A DNA stretch of 64,000 nucleotides from Mizugakiibacter sp. (GTDB lineage Bacteria; Pseudomonadota; Gammaproteobacteria; Xanthomonadales; Rhodanobacteraceae): contig QILI01000064.1 in assembly GCA_003233305.1 (NCBI GenBank), forward strand, positions 1 through 64,000. The letters run 5' to 3'. A program made the position numbers and the translations under genes. This document shows, one piece after another, positions 50,200 through 59,955 of this stretch. How positions within the stretch are numbered: position 1 is the stretch's first letter; every line of letters starts with the position of its first letter. The notes under the pieces were generated by a model that saw only the letters and a list, made by a program, of their open reading frames with translations, made no database searches and was not told the origin of the DNA.

Positions 50200-52917
50200 A
50201 TGCAGGAAATATATGATCCCCGCACCGTGGAGTCTGTCGCCCAACAGTACTGGACCGATAGTCATGCCTTCGAGGTCAAGGAACAATCGGGTAAAACCAA
50301 GTTTTATTGTCTGAGTATGCTGCCGTATCCTTCTGGTGCGCTGCATATGGGGCATGTGCGCAACTACACCATCGGCGACGTAATCAGTCGCTACCAGCGC
50401 ATGCAGGGCTATAACGTTCTGCAGCCCATGGGCTGGGATGCGTTCGGCTTGCCTGCCGAGAATGCCGCCATCCAAAATCACACGGCACCGGCAAGCTGGA
50501 GTTACCGCAATATTGAACACATGCGGGGGCAATTGCGAGCCATGGGTTATGCCATCGATTGGTCACGTGAGTTTGCGACCTGCCGGCCGAATTACTACGT
50601 GCATGAGCAGCGCATGTTTACCCGGCTGCTCAAGAAGGGTCTGGCCTATCGCAAAAACAGTGTCGTCAACTGGGACCCGGTGGATCAGACGGTACTGGCC
50701 AATGAACAGGTTATTGATGGGTGCGGCTGGCGTTCGGGGGCCTTGGTCGAGAAGCGCGAGATTCCACAGTGGTTTCTAAAGATCACCGATTACGCCGCAG
50801 AACTTCTGCAAGGACTGGAGCAACTGCCGGGCTGGCCGGATGCGGTCAAGACCATGCAGCGCAACTGGATCGGCCGTTCCGAAGGACTGGAAATCGACTT
50901 TGCCGTGGAAGGTGAGGTTGAGCCACTCAGGGTATTCACTACCCGCCCCGATACCTTGTTGGGGGTGACCTTCATGTCCATTGCTGCTGAGCACCCGCTA
51001 GCCAAAAAAGCGGCCCAGGGGCAGCCGGAATTGGCGGCATTTATTGAGGAATGTGGTCATGGCGGTACCTCACAGGCGGATCTGGATACCCAGGAAAAAC
51101 GCGGTATGTTTACCGGACTGCATGCCTTGCATCCAGTCACCGGTGAGCCCATGCAAATCTGGGTTGCCAACTTCGTACTGATGGGATACGGCACTGGAGC
51201 GGTTATGGCAGTGCCTGGACATGACAGCCGCGACTGGGAATTCGCCCAGCGTTACAACTTGCCGATTCGGATGGTGATCGTGAATCGTGAAGTCCTCGAT
51301 GCCTTGTTGGAGATTGGCCACGATTTGTCACAGGGACTGGGCGTAACTCCCATGCTGCAGGCCTTGACCGGGGGCGATCGTGATCTTTACGAGCCTTCGG
51401 CGGCGCTGGACGTATTGGCCGAATTCGAACGCTCGATACAGGAAGACGGCGCCATGACCGAGTATGGCTGGTGTGTGAATTCCGGTGAGCTGGACGGCAT
51501 GGAATACACTGAGGCTTTTACGGCGATGGCCCAACGTCTGGAACAAGCCGGCCAGGGACGTCGCAAGGTCAATTATCGCCTGCGTGACTGGGGAGTGAGC
51601 CGACAGCGCTACTGGGGGTGTCCGATCCCGGTGGTTTATTGTCCGCAATGTGGGGCTGTGCCGGTACCGGATGATCAATTACCGGTCTTGCTACCCGAGG
51701 ATGTTGCTTTCAGTGGTGTGCAATCGCCGCTCAAGGCCGATCCGGAATGGTGCAAGACGTCTTGTCCCACATGCGGGGGGCCCGCTGAACGTGAAACCGA
51801 TACTTTCGATACGTTTATGGAATCCAGCTGGTATTACGCCCGCTATACCAGTCCTGGTGCAGCCGATCAGGTCGATGGACGAGCCGGGTATTGGTTGCCG
51901 GTTGACCAGTACATTGGTGGCATCGAACATGCGATCCTGCATCTTCTGTACTTTCGTTTCTATCACAAGCTCATGCGTGATGCGGGCCTGGTACATAGTG
52001 ATGAGCCGGCCACCAACCTGTTATGTCAGGGCATGGTGATTGCGGAGACGTTCTACCGCCAAGATGCGGATGGTTTGAAGACCTGGATCAATCCTAGCGA
52101 GGTCGATATGCAGCGCGACGAGCGGGGCCGGGTTGTCGGTGCTGTACTCAAGGCGGACGGGCAGCCGGTACTGATCGGCAGCATCGAAAAAATGTCTAAA
52201 TCCAAGAACAACGGTATCGATCCACAGTCTATGGTGGATAAATACGGGGCCGACACGGTGCGGCTGTTCTCGATGTTTGCCGCTCCACCGGATCAGTCAC
52301 TGGAGTGGAACGAAGCCGGAGTCGAGGGCATGGCGCGGTTTCTCAAACGTCTGTGGCGCGAAGTGCATACCCATGCAGCAGCAGGTTTACCTGTGGTTGG
52401 AGGTAAAGGGACTCTGAACTCAGTACAAAAGACCCTGCGCCGTCAGTTGCACGAAACGATTGCCAAGGTCGGTGACGATCTGGGTCGGCGCTATGCATTC
52501 AATACAGCTATTGCGGCGCTGATGGAATTTATGAACGCACTCCAGCGCTTCGAGGACCATAGTCCGTGCGGCCGGGCTCTGCGCCAGGAGTCATTGGAAG
52601 CGGTGGTGTTGCTGCTGAATCCGTTTACCCCGCATATTTGCCATAGCCTGTGGCAAGCTCTGGGTCATGCTGAGCAACTGCTTGAGGATCAGCCTTGGCC
52701 AGTCGCTGACCCCGAGGCGCTACACAAGGAACGAGTTACAGTAGCAATTCAGATCAATGGCAAATTGCGTGCCACCATTGAGGTGCCCGTGGCGGCAGAT
52801 CAAGCTGAGACTCAGCAATTGGCCATGTCCATGGCCGTGGTTCACAAGCACTTGCAGGGGCGGTCCCCCAAGCGGGTGATTGTAGTGCCGGGTAAAATTG
52901 TCAATATTGTGCTGTAG
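50200..52917 (+). CDS. leuS: leucyl-tRNA synthetase
   Basis: This class I synthetase charges tRNA-Leu; one tRNA-Leu gene is also in this window. The HIGH-type motif is [11 protein letters not shown], the editing domain includes [12 protein letters not shown], and KMSKS is exact in [10 protein letters not shown]. The ORF extends upstream to 50029, but homology begins at [11 protein letters not shown], so I start at ATG 50200, giving 905 residues, longer than E. coli LeuS (860). It leads the conserved leuS-lptE-holA-nadD-rsfS-rlmH cluster. The 269-base gap upstream has a possible -10 box TATAGA but no clear T-box or attenuator. Confidence 0.96.
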   Translation: MQEIYDPRTVESVAQQYWTDSHAFEVKEQSGKTKFYCLSMLPYPSGALHMGHVRNYTIGDVISRYQRMQGYNVLQPMGWDAFGLPAENAAIQNHTAPASWSYRNIEHMRGQLRAMGYAIDWSREFATCRPNYYVHEQRMFTRLLKKGLAYRKNSVVNWDPVDQTVLANEQVIDGCGWRSGALVEKREIPQWFLKITDYAAELLQGLEQLPGWPDAVKTMQRNWIGRSEGLEIDFAVEGEVEPLRVFTTRPDTLLGVTFMSIAAEHPLAKKAAQGQPELAAFIEECGHGGTSQADLDTQEKRGMFTGLHALHPVTGEPMQIWVANFVLMGYGTGAVMAVPGHDSRDWEFAQRYNLPIRMVIVNREVLDALLEIGHDLSQGLGVTPMLQALTGGDRDLYEPSAALDVLAEFERSIQEDGAMTEYGWCVNSGELDGMEYTEAFTAMAQRLEQAGQGRRKVNYRLRDWGVSRQRYWGCPIPVVYCPQCGAVPVPDDQLPVLLPEDVAFSGVQSPLKADPEWCKTSCPTCGGPAERETDTFDTFMESSWYYARYTSPGAADQVDGRAGYWLPVDQYIGGIEHAILHLLYFRFYHKLMRDAGLVHSDEPATNLLCQGMVIAETFYRQDADGLKTWINPSEVDMQRDERGRVVGAVLKADGQPVLIGSIEKMSKSKNNGIDPQSMVDKYGADTVRLFSMFAAPPDQSLEWNEAGVEGMARFLKRLWREVHTHAAAGLPVVGGKGTLNSVQKTLRRQLHETIAKVGDDLGRRYAFNTAIAALMEFMNALQRFEDHSPCGRALRQESLEAVVLLLNPFTPHICHSLWQALGHAEQLLEDQPWPVADPEALHKERVTVAIQINGKLRATIEVPVAADQAETQQLAMSMAVVHKHLQGRSPKRVIVVPGKIVNIVL

Positions 52918-53027
52918 CAATACAGATGAGGGCTATGGTCGGTCCCGGATTTTTCTATCGCGTAGCCAAACCTGTTGTTGCGATGCCTGCCAGTTATGAT
53001 GCCGCCTTGTACCCAGGAATGTTGTCC

Positions 53028-53543
53028 ATGCGCTTATCCCGTTCTGCCATTTTGATCGTAGTGGTGCTGGCAGCATTGCTACTTAGCGGTTGCGGTTTCC
53101 ATCTCCGGCGCAGTGCGGTACTGCTGCCGGCCATGCAACGTATGGTGGTGCAGGTCAACGGGGATAGTGCTTTACGTCGTGGATTGGCCTTGGCTTTACG
53201 GGCCTCTGGGGTACATCTGGCCGATACCCCAGGACCCGGGATTGCCGTGCTCAATGTGCCGGTTGCACGATTTCAGACCCGCGCCCTGGCTGCCACCGGT
53301 TTCGCCAGGGTGGGGGAATACACCGTGCTGTACCACGTTGTGTTTGAGGTGCATAGTGCCAAGGGCAAGATCTTGTTGCCCCGAGAGACCGTCGATATGC
53401 AGCGTAGTTACACCTTCGACCGGACTCAGGTGATCGGCAGCCCGGCTGAACAGGAAGCGATTCGCCAAAGCCTGATCCGGGATATGTCCCAGGCTATTTT
53501 GTTGCGTCTGCAAGCGTTCTCGTCCGGCCAGCATCAGGGCTGA
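53028..53543 (+). CDS. lptE: LPS assembly lipoprotein LptE
   Basis: LptE is the outer-membrane lipoprotein that plugs LptD and helps insert LPS. The signal peptide ends in lipobox LLSGC at about residue 22, followed by GFHLRR, the normal mature N terminus. The rest is an alpha/beta domain with ARVGEYTVLYHVVFEV. The start at 53028 gives a normal signal; the track ORF begins 34 codons upstream with no such logic. It lies between leuS and holA, its conserved place. Confidence 0.92.
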   Translation: MRLSRSAILIVVVLAALLLSGCGFHLRRSAVLLPAMQRMVVQVNGDSALRRGLALALRASGVHLADTPGPGIAVLNVPVARFQTRALAATGFARVGEYTVLYHVVFEVHSAKGKILLPRETVDMQRSYTFDRTQVIGSPAEQEAIRQSLIRDMSQAILLRLQAFSSGQHQG

Positions 53544-53545
53544 GT

Positions 53546-54565
53546 ATGCTGAACGCCGGATCATGGACAAAGGAACTGACGCGTAGTCCATTGCGGCCAG
53601 TATATTTGCTCATCGGTGAGGAATTGCTGGTGATCGAGGCCGGAGACGCTTTGTGTCGGCGGGCTAGGGAACTCGGTTATACCGAGCGTGTATCCATGGA
53701 TGCGGGCAGCAGGTTCGACTGGAATGAATTAGCGGGTGCCGGAGCGGCGCTGTCTTTGTTTGCCACCCGGCGGTGCTTTGATTTGCGCTTGCCCAGCGGT
53801 CGTCCGGGACGAACGGGAGCGGAGGTTATTTCCCAATGGTGCGCCAATCCTCCTGCTGATACGGTTCTACTAATCCGCTGTACTACCTGGAGTCGCAAGC
53901 ATGCAGCGGCTTGGAGCCGGGCCATCGAACAGCTTGGGGTGGCGGTACAACTGACGCCGCCGTCACCCGATAAAATGGCTGCGTGGCTGGGTGAGCGATT
54001 GCGTTTGCGGGGTCTGGATGCAGATACTGAAGCCCTGGATTGGCTGGCACAACGTACCGAGGGCAATCTGTTGGCGGCCGCCCAGGAAATCGACAAGCTG
54101 GCTATCTTGTGTCCGGCCTCCAGCCGCTTGCTCAGAACCACCCTGGAAGCCCTGGTCCTGGATAGTGCGCGTTACGATGCATTTGCCCTGGTGGATGCCA
54201 TGTTGCTGGGAGATGGCTCACGGGTGATGCGGGTATTACGAGGGCTGAGGTCTGAAGGTGAGGACCTAGTACCTCTGCTAGGTCTGTTGGTCAGCCAGCT
54301 CGGCGTAGCATCACGTTTGGCCGGTGCGGCTGATTTTTCAGCCCAATCACGTCTTGAGCATTTGTGGTCGACACGCCAGAGTCTGTTTCGTCGTGCTCTG
54401 AGCCGGCAGGGCAATGCCCAGTTCTGGCAGCGCTTGATGGTTTGGGCCGGACGCATTGATCGCATGTCCAAGGGTCGTGCTCAGGGCGATCCATGGATCG
54501 AGACCGAACGCCTGTTGACTGCCGTTTGCCAGCCGCGAGCCGCTGCCGGTCTGGCGAAGGTTTAA
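53546..54565 (+). CDS. holA: DNA polymerase III subunit delta
   Basis: This clamp-loader subunit opens the sliding clamp. Residues 1-120 match the AAA+ wrench-like N domain (PLRPVYLLIGEELLVIEAGD), followed by LAQRTEGNLLAAAQEIDKLAIL and a C-terminal collar helix bundle. It has 339 residues. It starts 2 bases after lptE and ends 2 bases before nadD, a tightly packed operon. Confidence 0.93.
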   Translation: MLNAGSWTKELTRSPLRPVYLLIGEELLVIEAGDALCRRARELGYTERVSMDAGSRFDWNELAGAGAALSLFATRRCFDLRLPSGRPGRTGAEVISQWCANPPADTVLLIRCTTWSRKHAAAWSRAIEQLGVAVQLTPPSPDKMAAWLGERLRLRGLDADTEALDWLAQRTEGNLLAAAQEIDKLAILCPASSRLLRTTLEALVLDSARYDAFALVDAMLLGDGSRVMRVLRGLRSEGEDLVPLLGLLVSQLGVASRLAGAADFSAQSRLEHLWSTRQSLFRRALSRQGNAQFWQRLMVWAGRIDRMSKGRAQGDPWIETERLLTAVCQPRAAAGLAKV

Positions 54566-54567
54566 AT

Positions 54568-55221
54568 ATGGCTCGGCCATTGGCCCTATTCGGCGGAACT
54601 TTTGACCCCGTACATTTGGGTCATCTGCGCGCTGTCTGGGAAGCTGCGGAGGCTCTGCAGGCCGAAGTGAAGCTGATGCCGGTGGCCCTTCCTCCGCACC
54701 GACCGCCGCCAGTCGCCAGTGCAAGGCAACGTCTGGCAATGTTGCGTGCAGTACTGACAGGTCAGGATCGTTTGGGGTTGGACACCCGCGAACTGGATCG
54801 TGAGGGCCCATCCTGGAGTGTGGATTCACTGCTCGAAGTACGACGTGAGATAGGCTCCCGACGTCCCCTGGTATTGTTGTTGGGCCGTGACGCCTTCGCT
54901 GGCTTGCCAACCTGGCATCGTTGGCGGCAACTGTTCGAACTGGCTCATCTTGGGGTACTGACCCGGCCTGGAGTCCCGATACGGGTCAGCGAGGAATTGG
55001 AAATCGAGGTCGCGGCACGTCGCAGAGATACCGTCAGTGCTCTGCTTGAGCAAGCGGCAGGTGGGGTGCTGACCATCCCCATCACTGCGTTGGACATCTC
55101 GGCTACCCATATCCGTGCTCTACTGCGAGCCGGACAGGAACCGCGATTTCTACTTCCCGATACCCTGCTGGTCGATCCCCGACTGCTGGAGGTATACCGC
55201 CATCGCGGGGATGGCTGCTGA
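54568..55221 (+). CDS. nadD: nicotinate-nucleotide adenylyltransferase
   Basis: NadD adenylylates nicotinate mononucleotide in NAD synthesis. The nucleotidyltransferase signature GGTFDPVHLGHLRA is at residue 9 and the second motif ISATHIRALLRAG is near residue 175. ATG 54568 gives 217 residues; the track ORF starts in the holA 3' end. It is followed 83 bases later by rsfS. Confidence 0.94.
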   Translation: MARPLALFGGTFDPVHLGHLRAVWEAAEALQAEVKLMPVALPPHRPPPVASARQRLAMLRAVLTGQDRLGLDTRELDREGPSWSVDSLLEVRREIGSRRPLVLLLGRDAFAGLPTWHRWRQLFELAHLGVLTRPGVPIRVSEELEIEVAARRRDTVSALLEQAAGGVLTIPITALDISATHIRALLRAGQEPRFLLPDTLLVDPRLLEVYRHRGDGC

Positions 55222-55304
55222 AGACGATGGGGTCGAAGTTTTACCCGCTGTGCGGCACTGCCTATACTGACACTACGCAATTCGCGTTCCCGTGGTAAAA
55301 CCCA

Positions 55305-55688
55305 TTGTCCCAATCAGTCAAGTTTGTATCTCCCCCCTCTACCGAGCATCTGCGTGACCATGTGCTCGCTGCTCTTGAAGAACTCAAAGCCCGCGATGTG
55401 TGCGTCATTGATGTGCGTGGCAAAACCTCCATAGCCGATCTGCTGGTCATTGCTTCCGGAACGTCCTCCAGACACGTCAAATCTATCGCTAACGAAGTAG
55501 TGAAATTCGCCAAGAATGCCGGAGTATGGCCGCTTGGCGTTGAAGGCCAGCAGGAAGCCGAATGGGTATTGGTTGATCTGGGTGACATCATTGTGCATGT
55601 CATGCTGCCCCGTATCCGTGAGTTTTACGGACTGGAGAGGCTGTGGAGTGTGGACGCCGAAACCTCAGCTCACAGCGCCGTGGGCTGA
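55305..55688 (+). CDS. rsfS: ribosomal silencing factor RsfS
   Basis: RsfS binds ribosomal protein uL14 and blocks subunit joining in stationary phase. The core motif DVRGKTSIADLLVIASGTSSRH is present near residues 38-59, followed by the usual EGQQEAEWVLVDLGDIIVHVM. The frame has an in-frame TAA 9 bases before 55305, so the start must be TTG 55305 or a later GTG at codon 20. The TTG fits the normal length of 127 residues, but no strong ribosome site is visible. rlmH starts 8 bases after its stop. Confidence 0.91.
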   Translation: MSQSVKFVSPPSTEHLRDHVLAALEELKARDVCVIDVRGKTSIADLLVIASGTSSRHVKSIANEVVKFAKNAGVWPLGVEGQQEAEWVLVDLGDIIVHVMLPRIREFYGLERLWSVDAETSAHSAVG

Positions 55689-55696
55689 GCAGCTCG

Positions 55697-56167
55697 ATGC
55701 GGGCAACCATCCTCAGTATCGGTGAGCGCATGCCGGACTGGATTGCTGTGGGTCTGGCCGAATACCGCAAACGCCTGGGGCGGGAACTGCCACTCGAACT
55801 GGTGACCGTCCGTTCGGGATTGCGCACCAGAAATCAGCCCATCCAGCGGGCCATTGAGATGGAGGGTGCGGCCATGTTGGCGCGTGTTTCTGCTGCCGAC
55901 CGGGTGATCGCCCTGGACGGACGGGGTCAGCCCTGGTCCAGCGAAGTCCTGGCCAAACAGTTGGCCGGCTGGCGCATGGACGGTCGTAACCTGGTGTTCC
56001 TGATCGGTGGCGCTGACGGTCTGGCCCCGGCGCTACTGGATCGGGCAGAACTACGTTGGTCATTGGGTACCCTGACCTTGCCGCACATGCTGGTTCGAGT
56101 CATCGTGGCCGAGCAGCTGTATCGCGCCATGTGTCAGTTATCCGGGCACCCTTATCATCGGGGCTGA
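55697..56167 (+). CDS. rlmH: 23S rRNA (pseudouridine1915-N3)-methyltransferase RlmH
   Basis: This SPOUT-class methyltransferase modifies 23S rRNA helix 69. The C-terminal knot is visible in LVFLIGGADGLAP and SLGTLTLPHMLVRVIVAEQLYRA, with the typical PYHRG ending. ATG 55697 (MRATILSIGERMP) gives 156 residues; the track start lies inside rsfS. It is the last gene of the leuS cluster. mrdA, often next, is absent and an opposing gene follows. Confidence 0.95.
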   Translation: MRATILSIGERMPDWIAVGLAEYRKRLGRELPLELVTVRSGLRTRNQPIQRAIEMEGAAMLARVSAADRVIALDGRGQPWSSEVLAKQLAGWRMDGRNLVFLIGGADGLAPALLDRAELRWSLGTLTLPHMLVRVIVAEQLYRAMCQLSGHPYHRG

Positions 56168-56190
56168 CTGAGATACCCCCTTACCCTACT

Positions 56191-56697
56191 TCAGCCGTGC
56201 CAGTAGCCCAGGCCAATTCCAATATTGACGTTGGGACGGTGACTGCGCATTTCCTCATTGGTCCACACGTGCGAGACCTCTACCTGAACCAGTGGGAAGA
56301 CGTAAGCAGCTTTACCAACATGGCCGGCGAAGGTGCCCTTAATACGCCCACGAATGGTTACCAGAGTTCCGGGTGGATAGTTGAGGCGTTCGACATAGCC
56401 CTGCATGATGGCAATAAATCGGCCACCTTCGGGGCCCTGTAGCTGCGGTCGCTGCGAGCTATCCAGTGGATAACCGAGTATTTCGATGTGGGTAGTGTTG
56501 GCAAGATTCTGCACTGAGATCACCCGCCCGCCCCAGATGACTGAGTGGCCGATAAAATGCTCAGGAGTTTGGGCCACGGTACTTGGTGGTACGGCCACTT
56601 CATTACCCGTGGTCTTGAATACCGGGGGAGGAGCACAAGCTGCAAGAACCGAGCTGACCAGGATCAGCAGTACCCAACGATAACGGATTAAACGCAT
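56191..56697 (-). CDS. slp: Slp-family outer-membrane lipoprotein
   Basis: This 168-residue lipoprotein has lipobox LAAC at about residue 21. Slp features are HFIGHSVIWGGRVISVQN, the OB-like GTLVTIRGRIKGTFAG and the closing YVFPLVQVEVSHVW. In enterobacteria Slp is induced by starvation or acid, but its action is unknown. It converges on rlmH with 23 bases between stops and has a short gap to rlmJ. Confidence 0.87.
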   Translation of the reverse strand: MRLIRYRWVLLILVSSVLAACAPPPVFKTTGNEVAVPPSTVAQTPEHFIGHSVIWGGRVISVQNLANTTHIEILGYPLDSSQRPQLQGPEGGRFIAIMQGYVERLNYPPGTLVTIRGRIKGTFAGHVGKAAYVFPLVQVEVSHVWTNEEMRSHRPNVNIGIGLGYWHG

Positions 56698-56755
56698 GAC
56701 AAAATCCCTGCAGTTGGCCTGTCAAGTTTAGCGGGTTCAGGGTAAAACGGTGCGA

Positions 56756-57616
56756 TCATGATAAAGCTCGTTCATGGAGTAGCCATTCAAGCCGACTTGT
56801 ACCCGGAGTATTTTGGCCGAGACACGTGGCCAGAACAGGGAGCGTCGATTGCAGCTCCGCATCCAGTTTCCAAGGTGGGTTGAGAATAGCCATTCCGCAA
56901 CCGTTCATGCGTAATGGCGAGTTGGCGGGGCGAACTTGCAGTTCGGCAATCAGTACTGAAGTCGCTCCACAGCGAGCCAACCAACGTTGAAACGGTAGCA
57001 GATCACGATACAGTTTGATCGGGTACCAGACCGCATAAATGCCTTGTGGCCAACGCTTGAGTGCATTGCTCAAGGCCGACTGGATGAGGGAGAATTCCTG
57101 TTTTTGGGCTTCGTAGGGAGGATCAATCAGCACCCAACCCCGGCGCTCTTGCAGGGGCAGCAATGCTTGCAATGCTGCATAACCGTCCCGGTGGTGCACC
57201 TGGACCCGATGGTCTGCATGAAACAATCGTTTCAGCTCACCACAGGTCTTCGCTTCAAGCTCGCACAACACCATCCGGTCACTTGCCCGCAGGCTATGTG
57301 CGGCGAGCCAGGGTGAGCCTGGATAGCGGTGTATGGCGGTTGTGCCGACGTTATGGGTATGCACCGCATTCAGGTATTGCAGTATCTGATCCGGCATATT
57401 CCCAGGATAGCTTGCTAGTTGCTGGATACCTGATTCATTTTCGGCGGTCATGCGGGCTTGCCGGTGGCCAAGATTGTAACTACCGGCACCGGCATGGGTC
57501 TCGAAATAACAATATGGTGTGGATTTACGGTTCAATGCAGCAAGAATTGTCTGGGCGCACACGTGCTTGAATACATCTGCGAAGTTGCCCGCGTGAAAGG
57601 CGTGTCGATAATTCAT
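56756..57616 (-). CDS. rlmJ: 23S rRNA (adenine2030-N6)-methyltransferase RlmJ
   Basis: RlmJ methylates A2030 of 23S rRNA. The N terminus MNYRHAFHAGNFADVFKHV is diagnostic, and the catalytic DPPY motif is in VLIDPPYE near residue 165. The start at 57616 fits the family, giving 286 residues; the track start adds 21 unrelated codons. It is divergent from the copper operon. Confidence 0.95.
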   Translation of the reverse strand: MNYRHAFHAGNFADVFKHVCAQTILAALNRKSTPYCYFETHAGAGSYNLGHRQARMTAENESGIQQLASYPGNMPDQILQYLNAVHTHNVGTTAIHRYPGSPWLAAHSLRASDRMVLCELEAKTCGELKRLFHADHRVQVHHRDGYAALQALLPLQERRGWVLIDPPYEAQKQEFSLIQSALSNALKRWPQGIYAVWYPIKLYRDLLPFQRWLARCGATSVLIAELQVRPANSPLRMNGCGMAILNPPWKLDAELQSTLPVLATCLGQNTPGTSRLEWLLHERALS

Positions 57617-57688
57617 GCCGGTATCCGTTCGGGGTGGTTCAGTGTAGTGCCTAGACGACCCGAGTTTTGAGTTACTCACATGACACGA

Positions 57689-57703
57689 CTTACAACTTGT
57701 AAG
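57689..57703. promoter_or_regulatory. perfect palindrome upstream of copL, possible copper operator
   Basis: CTTACAA-C-TTGTAAG is an exact 7-bp inverted repeat around one base, 29-43 bases before the copL start and in the gap to divergent rlmJ. It contains TACA-N3-TGTA, reminiscent of but not identical to the CopY box TACANNTGTA. The regulator is not encoded in this window. Confidence 0.55.
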
Positions 57704-57731
57704 AAATCTTTGCCGCAGCTAGGATGTATAA

Positions 57732-58088
57732 GTGTTCTCGCCCCTCGCTCCCCGCTTTATCCTGTTGCTGGCTGTGTTGATCTGGGTCGGTACTGCTTCT
57801 GCGTCCGTATTGCCGAAACTTGGCCATGTAGACATTTTGCAGCCCGCTACACCCATTGCAGTGCACCTTGCAGGTGAAAACTGTGTGCAGAGTTCCTACC
57901 CTGACTCCCCCCCTGTCGTATCCGCGTGCGATCAATGCACCGCTTGCGTGGGTGCCGGGGTGAGTTTACTTGCCAAGGGCTATACGCCTTTCATATTTCA
58001 AGTTCCGGCATTCATCACTTTTCGTGATAGCACACCTTTTATCCACGAGCATTTCAGCATACCGCTGCTACGACCGCCCTTGACATGA
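57732..58088 (+). CDS. CopL-like small exported protein of the copper operon
   Basis: This 118-residue protein has a GTG start preceded by AGGA and a signal peptide (residues 1-25, ending ASA). The mature part has Cys pairs (SACDQCTACVG) and closes with HEHFSIPLLRPPLT. The His/Cys content, RPP-type ending and position just before copA match the CopL proteins of Xanthomonas, which are needed for copper-induced expression and resistance. Overall similarity is judged by pattern only, so the call is moderate. Confidence 0.65.
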   Translation: MFSPLAPRFILLLAVLIWVGTASASVLPKLGHVDILQPATPIAVHLAGENCVQSSYPDSPPVVSACDQCTACVGAGVSLLAKGYTPFIFQVPAFITFRDSTPFIHEHFSIPLLRPPLT

Positions 58089-58191
58089 CATGACATGGCC
58101 AGTCTAGCCTGGTTTCAGGCTTGGCAGGCTTGCATCGACTTGCCTACCGCATCGTTCTTTGCGGTGAATTTACCATATGTTGGAGCGTGTC

Positions 58192-59955
58192 ATGTCTCGT
58201 ATTTGTTTTCCTGAGTTGCCATCCCTTGCTCCCGATCCTTCGCGCCGACGTTTTGTTCGCGGACTGGCTCTGGGGGGCGTCATGTTTGGTCTAGCACCGT
58301 TGTCACGGTTGGCTAAGGCCTCGCCGGTTCAGGTGTCTCCGGCTGTACTGCGGGGTACGAACTTCAATCTGGATATTGCTGATACCCCGGTGAACTTCAC
58401 CGGGCGTCCAGCCATCGCCACTGCAATCAACGGCCAGGTACCTGCACCGATCCTGCATTGGCGCGAGGGTGATACAGTGACTATCAACGTCACCAATCGG
58501 ATGAACGTATCCGCCTCAATTCACTGGCACGGTATCCTTCTTCCTGCGGATATGGATGGGGTACCCGGTCTGAGTTATCCGGGTATCGCCCCAGGGGAAA
58601 CTTTCCGATACCGCTTCAAGGTGCAGCAAGCAGGTACTTATTGGTACCACAGCCATACCGGTTTTCAGGAACAGACCGGCATGTACGGAGCGATTGTGAT
58701 CGAACCGCGTGAGCCTGAGCAGTTTCCTGGCGACCGGGACTATGTGGTGCTGCTATCGGACTGGACCGATACCGATCCGGAAATGGTATTCGATAACCTC
58801 AAGAAGATGAGCAGCTACTACAGTCAAACCGAGCCCACTGTACCGGAACTGTTTGCAGCGGCGGGCCGGGAAGGTTTCGCCAAGGCCTGGCAAGAGCGAA
58901 TGAGGTGGAATCGCATGCGCATGAGTCCCCGCGATCTATCTGATGTGACCGGTTACACCTACACCTATCTTACCAACGGGATGCCCCCGGAAGGTAACTG
59001 GACAGGCTTGTTCAAGCGTGGCGAAAAAGTGCGGTTGCGGTTTATCAACGGGTCGGCAATGACCTATTTTGACGTACGTATTCCGGGTCTGAAGATGACC
59101 GTGGTAGCTGCGGATGGGCAGAATGTCGATCCGGTATCGATTGATGAGTTTCGTATTGCCGTAGCCGAGACCTTGGACGTGATTGTCAGTCCCAGTGACG
59201 ACCGTGCCTACACTATTTTTGCCCAGGCGATCGATCGCAGTGGCTACGCTGCAGGCACCCTGGCGCCGCGCGAGGGTCTGCGGGCGGAGACCCCGCCTAT
59301 GGATCCGGTACCCAGTCTGTCCATGGCGGATATGGGTATGGATATGTCCAAGATGGCGGGTATGACGGCGGCAGGTAAACAGGGCACGCAGCCGATGACC
59401 GGTATGAAAAGTATGGGGGGTAACCAGACCGTTCCGATCAACTTTCATTATCCCACTGAATACGGTCCTTCGAATACCAACCGTATTGAAGTGGCCTCGA
59501 CTGCATTGGACGATCCGGGTGCCGGGCTACGCCACAATGGCCGACGGGTACTGAACTACGCTGACCTGCATACTATCGGTGGCCCCATTGATCTGAGGGA
59601 ACCGGAACGGGCGATTGAGTTGCATCTGACCGGTAACATGGAACGCTATATGTGGTCGTTCAATGGGGTGCCGTATTCACAGGCCAAACCGATCCTGTTT
59701 CATTACGGGGAAAGACTGCGTATCATTCTGGTCAATGACACCATGATGAATCATCCGATTCATCTGCACGGCATGTGGAGCGAGATCGAAACTGCCGAAG
59801 GCCACTTCCAGGTGCGCAAGCACGTCGTTAACGTACGACCGGCGCAGCGTATTAGTTACCGGGTGAGTGCCGATGCCCGAGGTCGCTGGGCCTATCACTG
59901 CCATTTGCTCTATCACATGGACGTGGGCATGTTCCGCGCGGTGGTGGTGGCATGA
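58192..59955 (+). CDS. copA: copper resistance multicopper oxidase CopA
   Basis: This periplasmic multicopper oxidase of 587 residues carries a Tat signal (SRRRFVRGLALGG). Copper ligand blocks are all present: HWHG, YHSHTGFQEQTG, HPIHLHGMW, and HCHLLYHMDVGMF with the type 1 Cys and Met. A Met-rich segment (MADMGMDMSKMAGM) near residue 385 probably binds Cu(I). I chose ATG 58192, which has GGAGCG 6 bases upstream, over 58177. The stop overlaps copB. It oxidises Cu(I) or binds copper outside the cytoplasm. Confidence 0.94.
   Translation: MSRICFPELPSLAPDPSRRRFVRGLALGGVMFGLAPLSRLAKASPVQVSPAVLRGTNFNLDIADTPVNFTGRPAIATAINGQVPAPILHWREGDTVTINVTNRMNVSASIHWHGILLPADMDGVPGLSYPGIAPGETFRYRFKVQQAGTYWYHSHTGFQEQTGMYGAIVIEPREPEQFPGDRDYVVLLSDWTDTDPEMVFDNLKKMSSYYSQTEPTVPELFAAAGREGFAKAWQERMRWNRMRMSPRDLSDVTGYTYTYLTNGMPPEGNWTGLFKRGEKVRLRFINGSAMTYFDVRIPGLKMTVVAADGQNVDPVSIDEFRIAVAETLDVIVSPSDDRAYTIFAQAIDRSGYAAGTLAPREGLRAETPPMDPVPSLSMADMGMDMSKMAGMTAAGKQGTQPMTGMKSMGGNQTVPINFHYPTEYGPSNTNRIEVASTALDDPGAGLRHNGRRVLNYADLHTIGGPIDLREPERAIELHLTGNMERYMWSFNGVPYSQAKPILFHYGERLRIILVNDTMMNHPIHLHGMWSEIETAEGHFQVRKHVVNVRPAQRISYRVSADARGRWAYHCHLLYHMDVGMFRAVVVA

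Noticed and set aside
58076-58096. TGACA repeated at the copL stop as a possible regulatory repeat
   Set aside because: It is only three short tandem units overlapping the stop codon; too little to support a function.
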